Assembly (NCBI RefSeq): GCF_019097595.1
Contig: NC_080729.1
Coordinates: forward strand, 4,434,417-4,498,416
DNA length: 64,000 bases
Direction: 5' to 3'
Origin: Hemibagrus wyckioides
Taxonomy: Eukaryota > Chordata > Actinopteri > Siluriformes > Bagridae
The notes beneath the pieces are model-generated. The model was not told the DNA's origin. It searched no databases and was given only the letters and a program-made list of their open reading frames with translations. The translations under genes were made by a program, and so were the position numbers. Below are positions 11,088-21,251 of the stretch, in pieces (position 1 is the first letter of the stretch; the number at the start of each line of letters is the position of its first letter).

Positions 11088-11308
11088 TTCACAAGTCTGA
11101 TATAAAATGATACCTGATTTAAAACGTTGGCTTTCTGTGTGAGACGTGTGTTTTTCCGTCTGTTGGATAACCTTACGCAGAATTTTAGTGGTTGAAGATC
11201 AAATTTTTAGCTGCTTTTTAGATGAACAAGCACTCGGGGTGTGTCATAAAGCAGAAAAGGGATTGATATTAGCGCTTACTTTGACGCTAGAAACATTTGC
11301 GTGATTAA
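11088..11308 (+). repeat. diverged interspersed repeat, copy 2
   Basis: This is the second copy of the unit at 9240-9425, about 35 bp longer because of extra sequence after the AAGTCTGATATAAAATGA block. The two copies sit either side of exon B in the same orientation. Confidence 0.7.
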
Positions 11309-11755
11309 AAAACCTTTCTATGAATAGGAAACAGGTGCAAAGTCTATGACGCTCGCCAATCGTGGACATCTGTGACCTCAGGTATGCGGAAAAGGGCAGA
11401 CTGAGTGTATTTTGCTGTCCTGCGGTTCGAAGAAATGCTGTTGAGGAAATGCAAATAATAGCCTACACCCTGCCTAGGTAGATTTTGTGTCATAAGTGAG
11501 AGCTAGCTGGTGGGTGGAATTGACCAAGACTAAATTAAAGAGAAAATTAGGAGAGTCCAATTAATTCATCTAATTTAATTCAAAGAACAGGTGGAATTAT
11601 GGTACTAGGGAAGCACAGCTCAACTTGACAGGGCAAAGGAACAAGCTGGTAAATGATCTAACAGTGAACACAATCCTATAACAAGCTAATGACAGGATGA
11701 AGAGGCAGAGAACTGACCAAAACATGCGAGTTTTAATAGGCTTTGTTTTGTAGGA

Positions 11756-12264
11756 TATACACTATATTGCCAAAAGTTTTGGGACACCCAACCAAATCAT
11801 TGAATTCAGGTGTTGTTTTTTCAGGGGTTGGGCTCGGCCCCTTAGTTCCAGTGAAAGGAACTCTTAATGCTTCAACATACCAAGACATTTAGGACAATTT
11901 CATGCTCCCAACTTTGTGGAAAGAGTTTGGGGATGACCCCTTCCTGTTTCAACATGACTGTGCACCAGTGCACAAAGCAAGGTCCATGGATAAGGGAGTT
12001 TGGTGTGGCGGAACTTGTCCTAACCTCAACCTGATAGAACACCTTTGGGATGAGTTAGAGTGGAGACTGCAAGCTGTCCTACATCAGTGCCTGACCTCAC
12101 AAATGCGCTTCTAGTGGAACGGTCAAAAATTCCCATAAATACACTCCTAAACCTTGTGGAAAGCCTTCCCAGAAGAGCTGAAGCTGCAGAGGGCGGGGCA
12201 ACTCCATATTACATTCATGTGCATGTAAAAGCAGACGTCCTAAAACGTTCGGCAATATAGTATA
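11756..12264 (+). mobile_element. Tc1/mariner-like transposon, internally deleted
   Basis: The left end TACACTATATTGCCAAAAG continues with TTTTGGGACACCCAACC. The right end CGTTCGGCAATATAGTATA is its inverted match with one mismatch. Both ends carry TA. Length is about 505 bp, so most of the gene has been removed. Confidence 0.9.
11902..12114 (+). pseudogene. Tc1-like transposase C-terminal remnant
   Basis: The frame reads DPFLFQHDCAPVHKARS, then NLNLIEHLWDELEWRLQA. These are the second-aspartate block and the NPIEHLWDELE block with the final catalytic acid of Tc1-type transposases; NLNL replaces the usual DLNP. The stretch between the blocks is damaged. It sits inside the 11756-12264 element. 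Confidence 0.88.
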
Positions 12265-12469
12265 CACGAAGGTCATTAAACCACAGAAAACATAGGAACA
12301 ACGTGTTTGTGTTTTCAATTTCATTCAATTTGACCTTCACCAAGAAGTTGCCATGGTGCTTTAGCTTGCATTCCATGTTTATGTTTATGTAATCTCAGCG
12401 TTTAACATTGTTCTGACAGCAGGAGTGCATGAAGCAATAAAACCTTATTTATGTTTCAGTACCGCACTT

Positions 12470-12760
12470 GAATATCTCTCTCATTAGCCAGTGTAGGCGG
12501 CGAGCTCGCGTCCATGTCCATGTCCAGGTGACAGCGCCGTTCTGACGAGTCGTGTTTCAGGGGTCTGCAGAAATGACGCTCGGTAATCCAGGACATCTTT
12601 GAGATTGAGGGCATTAGCTGGGCTCTAATTAGATCAACCGATCTCGGCGTATGGAAATAAATCCAGCGTGACCATTTCAAAGACGTTCCCGGAGGACCCG
12701 GGTGTCTCTGCAGAGTCCCTGCGGAACCTGTATGCGTTTAACCACCACTTTGAATAAAAG
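12470..12760. other. unique non-coding stretch ending in a SINE/LINE-type tail
   Basis: 12540-12690 is balanced, non-repetitive sequence with TCTAATTAGATCAAC at about 12628, of conserved-element appearance. AAAGCGTCTGCCAAATGATG at 12757-12776 matches the generic fish L2/SINE 3' tail. No coding evidence was found. Confidence 0.3.
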
Positions 12761-13278
12761 CGTCTGCCAAATGATGAATAGCAAGAGGGGGAAAAGAAAG
12801 TGTGAAAGTGAAGATGAGATGCTTATCTCTGATCTTTATCTTTTTGTTTGGGTTCTCTCTCATGAGCTCATCCACCTCGACACCGTATTCTCTTCCTTTT
12901 TTCATGCCACCCGTCTCTGTCTCCGTCAATCTACCTCACCCTTTCTCTCTCTCTATCTCTCTGTGGTGAAGAAAAGATCCCGAGCTCGGTCTCCTGGAAG
13001 ATCTGTCGTTATTTCTATCCTGCTGCCTCTCCTCACTCTTTTATCACCTCCTCTCATGTGATAAGAACCAATAAAGCCTGGGATTCCTTTCAAGATTATT
13101 TTGTCCCTGTAAGGAGATAGAGAGACGCCTTAAACCAACAGTGTCACCGGACACACGCTGTTTACTTACACTCAGATTTTTGGAATCTGTTTCTGTGGAA
13201 AAGCTTTCTAGTGTTCTTGGCAGAGAGAGGATAATAAACGGAGAATGTTTCTTACTTTTATTCGACATTTGTTTAACA

Positions 13279-13340
13279 TTTATGGAGAGAGTCAGGTGTG
13301 TCAGCACTTTGTAACAGTCACTGCGCTTTGCACAGGAAGT
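13279..13340 (+). repeat. dispersed GGAGTCTCCAG-type short repeat, diverged copy
   Basis: AACATTTATGGAGAGAGTCA with CAGCACTTTGTAACA is a diverged member of the family seen again at about 20425, 30225, 32905 (+), 34075 and 38428 (-). The likely consensus contains TATGGAAGGAGTCTCCAGTG followed by TCAGTGCTTTG. Confidence 0.6.
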
Positions 13341-13894
13341 TTTCCAGCGCAGAAAAGTCTTAGGCTGGTTTCTGGAACATTCCACTAAAATGACAAGCTG
13401 TAGAATTTATGAGAAAGAAAGATATAAGGAGATGCCTATGAGGAAACAACAGGCATCATGGTGATGAGTGACACCAGGAACTTACTTATCTCAGCAAATC
13501 GCTGACTATAAGCGTATTGTATGTAGTTATTGCTCTATGTTGCCCCCTAGTGGAACCAGAGAGATTCGCGATTTTTTTTCTAAACCTTTAATTCAATTAC
13601 TCTGTATAGAACAGGTTAAATTTCATATTTCTATGCAGTGAAAGCCAAATAAACAACACCAGAGCCTACTTTAAGAGAGATGATGAAGAGGATGATGGTG
13701 TAGAGGATGAGGTTTTGGCGAATTAGCAATGGCAGTCAAGTACGTCAACTCAATATGTATTCATCTCTGACTTGTTTCCATGGCTGGCTTTACATAACTA
13801 ATCAAAAGGGAGCATTTTTTATTATAAAAAAAGGTAAGATTTTGGAAGAACCACCACCATAGAAAAATATGCTATTCTCGCTAACTGATGATGA

Positions 13895-14160
13895 ACAGCT
13901 TAAAACCTCATGAGAACTTATTAAAAAAGAAAAACAGGACAGAAAAGGCACATTCTCATGAAACAGTAGGTGTTTATTGTGTTGTAACCGGGCTTTCAAG
14001 GAGCTGATTGGCCTAGCAGGCAGCTAACAATGCTAATGATGTCGAACACAAGCCTAAAAACACATGAGAGCTCATTATGAAGTAAAACAGAACCGTAAGA
14101 AAAGTTTATGTGTGTTATAACTTGGCCTTCAAGCAGCCGAAGTGAAGTCACGCTAATAAG
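13895..14160 (+). repeat. weak internal duplication
   Basis: The order AAAACCTCATGAGAACTTAT, GTGTTTATTGTGTTGTAACC, GGGCTTTCAAGGAGC, GCTAAC at 13895-14035 is echoed as AAAACACATGAGAGCTCATT, GTTTATGTGTGTTATAACTT, GGCCTTCAAGCAGC at 14055-14150. It is an old tandem duplication of unknown origin. Confidence 0.5.
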
Positions 14161-15164
14161 TCATCCTTGCTAATAAAGCTAACTCAAGTTGAGCCAAGGT
14201 AGGTTCTGAAGGTGGAGCTTTATGCACATGGAAGGAGGTGGATTCAAAGAGTATTGTTTAATTCAGCTACATATCATCGATGTTATCTTAGCGAGTTCTG
14301 AAGTACTGAGGCTGAGATTCGGGCTCGGTACCTGAGATTTAATCAGTGTTATCTTTCTTCCTTTCTAGGTGAGTCAGATCTCCAGGACCAATTTGCACAC
14401 GCTGAATAACAGCAGCATTAAAAAGCTGCCCACACTCTGCGCAGTGAAGTTTAACTTTCAGACACACACACACACACATTCGCATACACACTGCCACATG
14501 ACTCTTTATGTAACGCTAATGAAAATAACGGCGCTTACATAACCGTTATAGTGAGACGCCTGTCTTTAAGGGTTTACGCTCGGATGCGTTTGCTGTCAAT
14601 CGAGTCGGGATTGATCCGTCATTACGTTCCCACTTCAGCAATGGACAGAGAAAAAAAGAAGAGAGACAGAAGTGAGAAATATGACACAGGAACCTGCATT
14701 CATTTTACCAGCAAGAAAAGAAAGAAGAGTCCGGAGGGAGGCTTGCTGTGCCTGAGCTGAAATGGGCCAAATCTGCAATTAAGGCCGCTTTTACGAAACT
14801 TTTTTTTTTTGTATATATATATATATTTTTTGGTCTGTTTCCCGAAGCTCCTCGAGCCCTTATTCACATTAAATCAGAAATATTGGTTCCAGGATCCTGA
14901 ACTCAAGGTAGAGATATTGTAACACAATTACTTTGACTGGAATGTTAGCTAATTGGAATTGGGACAAGATCAGTTTCTTATGAAAAGAAACTTGTAAAAG
15001 ATCTTATAAAACCTTTTTTTAAAAAACGTTTCCCATCTTCTGAAGTCTAGATTTTTGTTTATTAAAAAAAACCTCTTTTATTCTAAATGCATGGTATCAT
15101 TTTCCAGAAACATAGCTACAGATCTGCTTGTTTGATTGATCGATTAATTCATTCATTCGTTAAT

Positions 15165-15495
15165 GCACAGATTAACACATTTGCCTCACACTTCAGGGGT
15201 TGGGGGTATGATTCCCACTTCCACCCAGTGTGTGTGGAGCTTGTATGCTCTTCCAAGGGTTTCTTCTGGGTTCTCCGGTTTCCTCCCCCAGTCCCAGAAC
15301 ATGCATGGTCTGTTTGGCATCTCTAATTTGTCTATAGTGTGGGAATGTGTGTGTGAATTCATGTGTGTGTGTGTGTAATTGTGCCTTGCTTGCTATGGGT
15401 GCCAAACCCCATCCAGGGTGTCCCCTGCCTTGTGGGCCGAGTCTCCTGGGACTCTGGTGACACTGTAGGATAAGCGGTCCAGAAAATGGATGAAC
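15165..15495 (+). mobile_element. fish SINE-like repeat ending GGATAAGCGG...AAATGGATG
   Basis: The head has GGTATGATTCCCAC as a box B-like motif after CACATTTGCCTCACACTTC. The body has GTTTCCTCCCCCAGTCCCAG, ACATGCATGGTC, GGCATCTCTAATTTG, a TG-rich run, and CCATCCAGGGTGTCCCCTGC. The tail is GTAGGATAAGCGG then AAAATGGATGAA. The same family is at 33105-33343 (+) and 32500-32763 (-). I recognise it as very common in fish but cannot give its formal name with certainty. Confidence 0.75.
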
Positions 15496-17949
15496 ATTAA
15501 CTAAGAAAAAAAAAAACTGTGTAAAAGGTTTTTAAAATAGTTTTAATTTTTGGAAGTGAACTCTAATTACATATCTAATCAAAAAACTCCTCTTCTACGT
15601 ATAAGCACAAAGACGAGATCTAGTAATAACACTCATGTAACAATCCTATTATTTCCATTAAGACCTTCCAAAGCATTTAATTTTGCCATATTGTGGAAGG
15701 GTCACTTTACAGGAAGAGGGAAGGCTTGTCATTATCACTGATGGACCTTTAAAGCGCTAACTATTGAGCTGAATTTGAGCTTAATATTTTGGATAGATGA
15801 TTGGGATTAGAGTATATTTTGCAAAAGCTACATAGGAACTGGCTCACCAACATATCAGTGCTAGTGTTCTCTTGGACAAACTGAACCAAATGGCAGCTAA
15901 TGTTGGGACAAAATGAATACGTATAAGCTGGCTCCCCAAAAGAACCCCAGAACCAGCCACGCACGGACTCCTGTCCCGGTTCGGACCAAACCGTTGCCTG
16001 TAATCATGATTATTACCTGTAACTAGTTATGTCAAGTAGGAAAGTGAAACAGAGCTCTTTTTGTGAAAATTGTGAGCACACAGCTTCGAAAGAAGGATCA
16101 ACGACACTGATGGAAAACTGGCAGCTGTCGTTTTGCAGTTGGAGGTAAAAACAGGGGCTCGGGCTCTAGAGGAAGCGCTGGAAGCTTCAAAAGCCGCAAA
16201 ACTTGGAGGCAGAGCTGATACCGGAGATGGATTCAAGGGATGTGGTGGTAATGAAGAGTGAATGTCGAGAGGCAGGCCAGGGGCTAGGAGAGCTAGGAAG
16301 AACTACACACAAAGCCTTAGTGCCAACAGAGGAACAGAAAATGGCAACAGATAAGCTTCATACTGCGGTAAAGTTTTAATCGAAGTGGCCTGGAAACAGA
16401 CTCTCTCAATCACTTCTCCGATTCAGGATTTATTTTTCACCTCTTGTACAGATGTTGCTTTGTTTGGAACTGGGTTTCAACCAATCAGCTCATGGAACTC
16501 AACCCTAGTGTTTTGCTTCAGATCTCTAAAAGCTGACCTTTCCACATTTGCCAGCTTTTCAGCGCTCTTTCAGGCATCCTGATCTATTCGCAGTAACTCC
16601 CACACTAAGATTCTGTCCATGTGCCACACCATAACAGAACGCTCTCTGAGCTGGGCTGGGAAAGTACTGGGACAGAGGTTATTCCTTTCCAATCAATTTG
16701 TAACCTTCAAATAAAAATGTGGAAAGACTTACTATGAAGGTTTCTATTCACACCGAATGCTTTCATGACACATTATACATCACGGATTATAAAAGCACAT
16801 CACACCTTATGGCTGTGTAGCTTTATGACGCATCCTGAATTAATAATATTGAATTATCCATCATAGGAACAAGCTTCGAAAGTTTCCTGATAATCCATTT
16901 TTTCTACAATCGAGTTATTAAAGAAACAAAAAACGTCAGGTTTTTATAAAGTATCTGGGATCCCGTGGGGTTATGAATGCATTTATAAAGCATTAATCAT
17001 GCATATACAGTACATTATTCATTAAATAATACACTTTGTATAATGTATTATGAGTTCTTGTTCTTTTCTTCTTCTTCTCTGAATTAGTTATACTAAAGAG
17101 ATTTAAGAGGAAACATAGTATAACATCTGTATATTCTGGGGTCTCAATTTATATAATAAATTTATAAAAAAAATAATCTATGCTCAAATAAAAAATACAT
17201 AAATAAAAGCAGTTAAATTTACATTTAATGATAATTATAAACGTACTATAAACACATTATTATAAAAACGATTCCCTAACTATTTATCTAATAACATGAT
17301 CAGAGAATGTGTGACCAAAAAATGTCTGAATCCTGATATTCAGATTTTTATTTAAAGTCACACGCTGAACTTTTCCAGGCTTCTATGTTGCATCATGCAT
17401 TGCGAAGCAGTCTTTCTGCAGTCCGGTATAGACTTACCCACCTCACTGTGCTAGAGATATCTGGTGTCAGATTATACCTTTTAATCTCGTTTCGCTCTGA
17501 CGTTCATCACGCAGAATGGTAATTCTAGATAATACGAGTGGGTCAGCGTGGAAGCAGCTAGAATCTTGCTACAATTCAGCAAGGCTCGCTAACAAATCCG
17601 AACCCAGGATTGCGTGTATCGGGGATGGTTCCTTGTGTCAGTTTGCTGTCATGTAACACTAAACGTAAGAGACTTGTGACCGACTAGAGAAAAGCACCCG
17701 AAGTAAAATATTTTACGAAAATATGATTTGGCAGAGGCAAAAGCCAGAATAATATTGGATGTGATGTGAAAATATGCCTGCAGATGATAAGATACGGCGT
17801 GCGTGTTTCAACAATGCAGACAGGGGTGCCAATACATAATAATAATCCTTCGACAAGAAGCTTAAGTTTAAGCCGTTGATGCAGATGATGTTAATCAAAC
17901 GTTCCTGATGCAAGTGAAGTGCCATTTGTAGAAGGATAATAAACACCTA

Positions 17950-17991
17950 ACCCTAGGTGTGTGAGTGTGTGGGTGTGTTAACACATCTCAC
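17950..17991 (-). promoter_or_regulatory. 5' splice site of exon A followed by CA-rich stretch
   Basis: The donor GTGAGATGTG is followed within 15 bases by an irregular CACACA/CACACTCACACAC stretch on the transcript strand (+ strand TG-rich 17957-17979). CA-rich RNA next to a donor is a known hnRNP L-type binding context; the role here is inferred. Confidence 0.4.
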
Positions 17992-18162
17992 CACAGGCTG
18001 CAATTGTGTGCCAGGGATCATGGCGTTGGCCAGCTGCATCTGTTGGGCCAGCATGGCCATATTCTTCTGCTGGATCAAGTTATTCCTGCCATTGATCTCG
18101 AGCTGCGTCTTTAGGTGGGGCGGAGGGTGCAGATACTTACAGTTCTCTCTGGAGCAGCGGCC
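17992..18162 (-). CDS. mbnl1: mbnl1 internal coding exon A (zinc finger 2 half plus linker)
   Basis: Muscleblind-like proteins bind YGCY-type RNA and control alternative splicing and RNA localisation in nucleus and cytoplasm. Read on the minus strand the exon gives 57 codons in phase 0. It begins [16 protein letters not shown], which supplies the last two cysteines and the histidine of a C-x7-C-x4-C-x3-H finger (exon residues 3, 8 and 12); the first cysteine must lie on the preceding exon. A linker follows with [14 protein letters not shown] and [16 protein letters not shown]. The acceptor is TTTCGCAG before GGC; the donor is GTGAGATG after [24 protein letters not shown] fits MBNL1 as I remember it better than MBNL2. 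The length equals the human exon as I recall it. MIPGTQ differs from the human MMPGAP. A (CT)n tract lies just upstream and a CA-rich stretch just downstream. A fish-specific duplicate cannot be excluded. Confidence 0.95.
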
Positions 18163-18210
18163 CTGCGAAACGAAAGAGAGAAAAAGAAAGAGAGAGAGAG
18201 AGAGAGAGTG
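18163..18210 (-). promoter_or_regulatory. 3' splice site region of exon A with CT microsatellite
   Basis: On the transcript strand a CTCTCT run (+ strand GA at about 18185-18208) passes into CTTTCTTTTTCTCTCTTTCG and then TTTCGCAG. As at exon C, the polypyrimidine tract is a length-variable microsatellite. Confidence 0.6.
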
Positions 18211-18335
18211 AGTTATGCACCAGGATCCCAGTTCATTTTAATTCACAGCTGAAGAAAGAAAAGAAAAAACGTGAGTCATGTTTTCGTGCACCCACAGGTC
18301 AGATGTGGGCTGTTTTATTCTTTCATCCCCCACCA

Positions 18336-18370
18336 CCACCATCATCATCATCATCATCATCATCATCACC
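18336..18370 (+). repeat. (CAT)n microsatellite
   Basis: About ten CAT units after a short CCA run. 18.4-19.5 kb holds no other definable feature. Confidence 0.9.
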
Positions 18371-19509
18371 CCTTCCTTAACTCATGACTGTATACACCTT
18401 TTTTTTATTCTTCTTTTAATCCACTTCTTTTCACCTCCACCAATTTCTAATCCAGGCCCAAATATGCTATTAAATCGATGTGTAACTGTATATAATATAC
18501 ATATTTTCTATATATGAATAAAAATGTAGCGTAATACACAGGGTTTCCGTGAAACAGCAGGTCCTCAACAATCCTCAACTGACCACTTTCGCTGTAGTGT
18601 CTTGGCTGACTTGAAGTGATCTTCTGCTATTATATCTCTGAGAATGCAGTTCTTTTCTGCTCATCATGGTTGCAAGGAGCGGTTATTTACCGTAACCTTC
18701 CTGTCAGTTCAATCCGTCCTCCTTTGAATCTCTTCACAGGATTTTTCGCACCTGAAATACGTTTCGGAAATACGTAAACCATCTCGCCTCAAACATCTCA
18801 CGTTCTCCGAGATAACAAATTTTTCCCATTAAAGGTAAAGAGAAATTCCTGATAAATGTAAGTGCATGATTTAATGGCTCATGATAACTGCACGTATGTA
18901 CAGCCGATCCTCTTAAAGTGGATCTACAGAAAGAGGCACGCGGTAGAGAGAGAGAGAGAAAAAGAGAAAGAGACAGAAAACGTATGTATTCCTCTCAGGT
19001 CCAGACCGAATCTGGAAGATGACGGTGATTATATATGCATAGCATTGCTGATGTTATGCACCGAATAAGAAGAAGAGGACTACAATTCAGATGGTCATAA
19101 AGCTTTGACACCCCCCTTTTTTTTCTTTTTCTCTTTCTCTTTTTCTCTCGCTCTGTTCGCACCTTGGTGCTCATAGCAGTCCCATGCTGTCTCTCACTGC
19201 ACTCCCCATGAATACTGAACAGATCTGGCCAGAAGGGGCATGTGGGTGTTTGCGTATGCGTGTCTGCGTGTGTGAACACAGTGTGTCATCAGCCACTAGG
19301 CTGTAATTACCCACAAGCAAACAAAGGCTATCACACAGGATGCAGCTGATGACCCCCTGGCCCCCTGCTAAAACCACTCCATATCCACCACTCTTGTTTT
19401 TTCTGACCCGCTTCTCTCTTCTCCCTGTCTTGTGTTACAAATGTACTGTGTGGTCAAGACAACTCTTTTTTTTTTACATTTACTATACCTTTTTCCCCCC
19501 TTATTTTAG

Positions 19510-20130
19510 CAGTCCCTAGCAGCCTCCCTTTGTGATTGGTTGCTACATTCATGAATCTGCCCGGCAACAGGGAAACCGTGTGTGCTGATTGGCCGGTGTG
19601 CCGCAGCCTGCCTGGTTCCAGCTCTGCGCTGTTTCTGACACTAACCTTATTTAACTCTCTGCATGCTATTGATTGCAGCTAATTGCTAAATTCATTTCCT
19701 TTTACATGCCTGTCCCCTGGAGCCTGGAGACTGGCTCAGTGTATGCCTCCATTAAAGCTGTGGACATGCTGAGGCCATTTTAGCTGGTGCTGATTTTGAG
19801 CGGCGGTTCAAAAATAACCTTTCCGTCGGTTTACAATGCAATTAAATTAAGGCCAGTGCTATTCCCTTGTTTAGGAGGAGGTAAACATCAGAAATCTAAT
19901 CTAATGCATTGTTTGAAACATACATACAGTGACTTTCTTTCCTGGCTCAGATTTTCTGCCGTGCTTTTCAATAAACGTGACCAAAAGGACCGCATCGTAT
20001 CTCGCTGGTTCCGGGACGAATCTACGAGTCCAAAAAGAGCTGCCGGTGCTTGAAAGAGACATCCAATCATGGAGGGAGCAAATGGTGGAATAAATTGATC
20101 TCATTCGAATGGAGGGAGAGAAACTTCCCA
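19510..20130. other. unique non-coding stretch, possible conserved regulatory element
   Basis: The stretch is non-repetitive with balanced composition. It includes a CCAAT-type site (TTGTGATTGGTTGC at about 19531), TGATTGGCC at about 19586, and GATTGCAGCTAATTGCTAAA at about 19671. No frame matches a known protein. The call is based on texture only. Confidence 0.35.
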
Positions 20131-20424
20131 TCTGCAAATGATGAGCATTTAAATGGGTCTGGTGGCCTGGTTTCAGCAAATAGTCCAAAAAAAAAAAAAA
20201 AGAAGACCTAGTTTCTGGATTGAGGGCTTTCTTAGTCATTCTGTCTTTTCCACGGCATGAGAAAATGCAGATGCAAAAAAATCTTCAATAACAGCAGGTT
20301 CGACAACAGCGTCAGTGCAAGGTTTATATTAAAGGACTCAATTCTATTATGCTAGCCCTCCTTAGTAGCAGCTAATTCGCATGGAATAAACATGGTGGAA
20401 TCTTCTGTGAGGAAATGCTTAGTA

Positions 20425-20470
20425 AACATTTAAGGAAGGAGTCTCCAGCGTTAGCGCTTTGGAACCACAT
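20425..20470 (+). repeat. dispersed GGAGTCTCCAG-type short repeat
   Basis: AACATTTAAGGAAGGAGTCT then CCAGCGTTAGCGCTTTG, same family as the 30.2 kb and 32.9 kb copies. The 20.5-21.25 kb stretch holds nothing else I can name. Confidence 0.65.
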
Positions 20471-21251
20471 GTTAATGACAAACTGCGTTGTGTCTTTGTC
20501 TTATTGACTTTGAGAGAAACAAGAAAACAAGCCGGTGAGGAAATTCCACTAGTATCTATGTACACAGGGATTAGCTTGGTTTCCAAGATTATCTGTAAAT
20601 GTATAAAAACTATGCTGTACTTAAGTTAATAAAAAGTTAATAAAATAAATCTCGTACAGTGTATTAGAGGAGTACAACACTTCGGGGTGATGCTTTATGA
20701 GAAAATAATCAACTTTGTGGGGAACATGATCGACACTTGGTGCATGCCTTGTTTCTCTCTGGTGTAAAAAGCATGACTGTCACAGTTACAGTCGCTCTAT
20801 AGCTCATAATATGAACAGGATCTGGCCAAAATATGTACAATGACCGAAATCAACAAGAGATACATATGATTTATTAACCACAGAAATAATAGACATCTCA
20901 AGCAAGGGCTTATTTTAGGAATAACAGCTGCTGCCCTGAGAACACGCCCCTGGGAACACACATCCTCCTCTCTGCTTTGCCCTTAGCTTCAGACACTCTC
21001 TGGTCTCAGAAATTGTCCTGGAAGCCAGAGATCCAGCATGCAGCCCTTTTCCTCTGGTGTCCTGCTTTGGATTGTTTTCTTATAACAGCTCATCATGTCA
21101 TTCTGTTCAAGACCATTTCTGGCTCCTTGTATGGAGATTTGGGTAGTGATTAACTTCAGGATAGTGCTCATAGGGCTACATGACACCTCCATAAGCCCTT
21201 CATGTCCAGTACTGACCTCTTTCCAAACATTTATACAGACATTCCGTCAGA

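Larger units (their letters stand above)
9801..17991 (-). other. mbnl1: intron between exons A and B (8191 bp)
   Basis: The borders are GTGAGATG at the exon A end and TTGCAG at the exon B end. It holds a second copy of the 9.3 kb repeat (11088-11308), a deleted Tc1 element (11756-12264), a possible regulatory stretch (12470-12760), a weak internal duplication (13895-14160) and a SINE (15165-15495). The 15.95-16.7 kb stretch has slightly higher GC and is not recognised. 16.7-17.95 kb is plain AT-rich sequence in which I see nothing definable. Confidence 0.88.
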
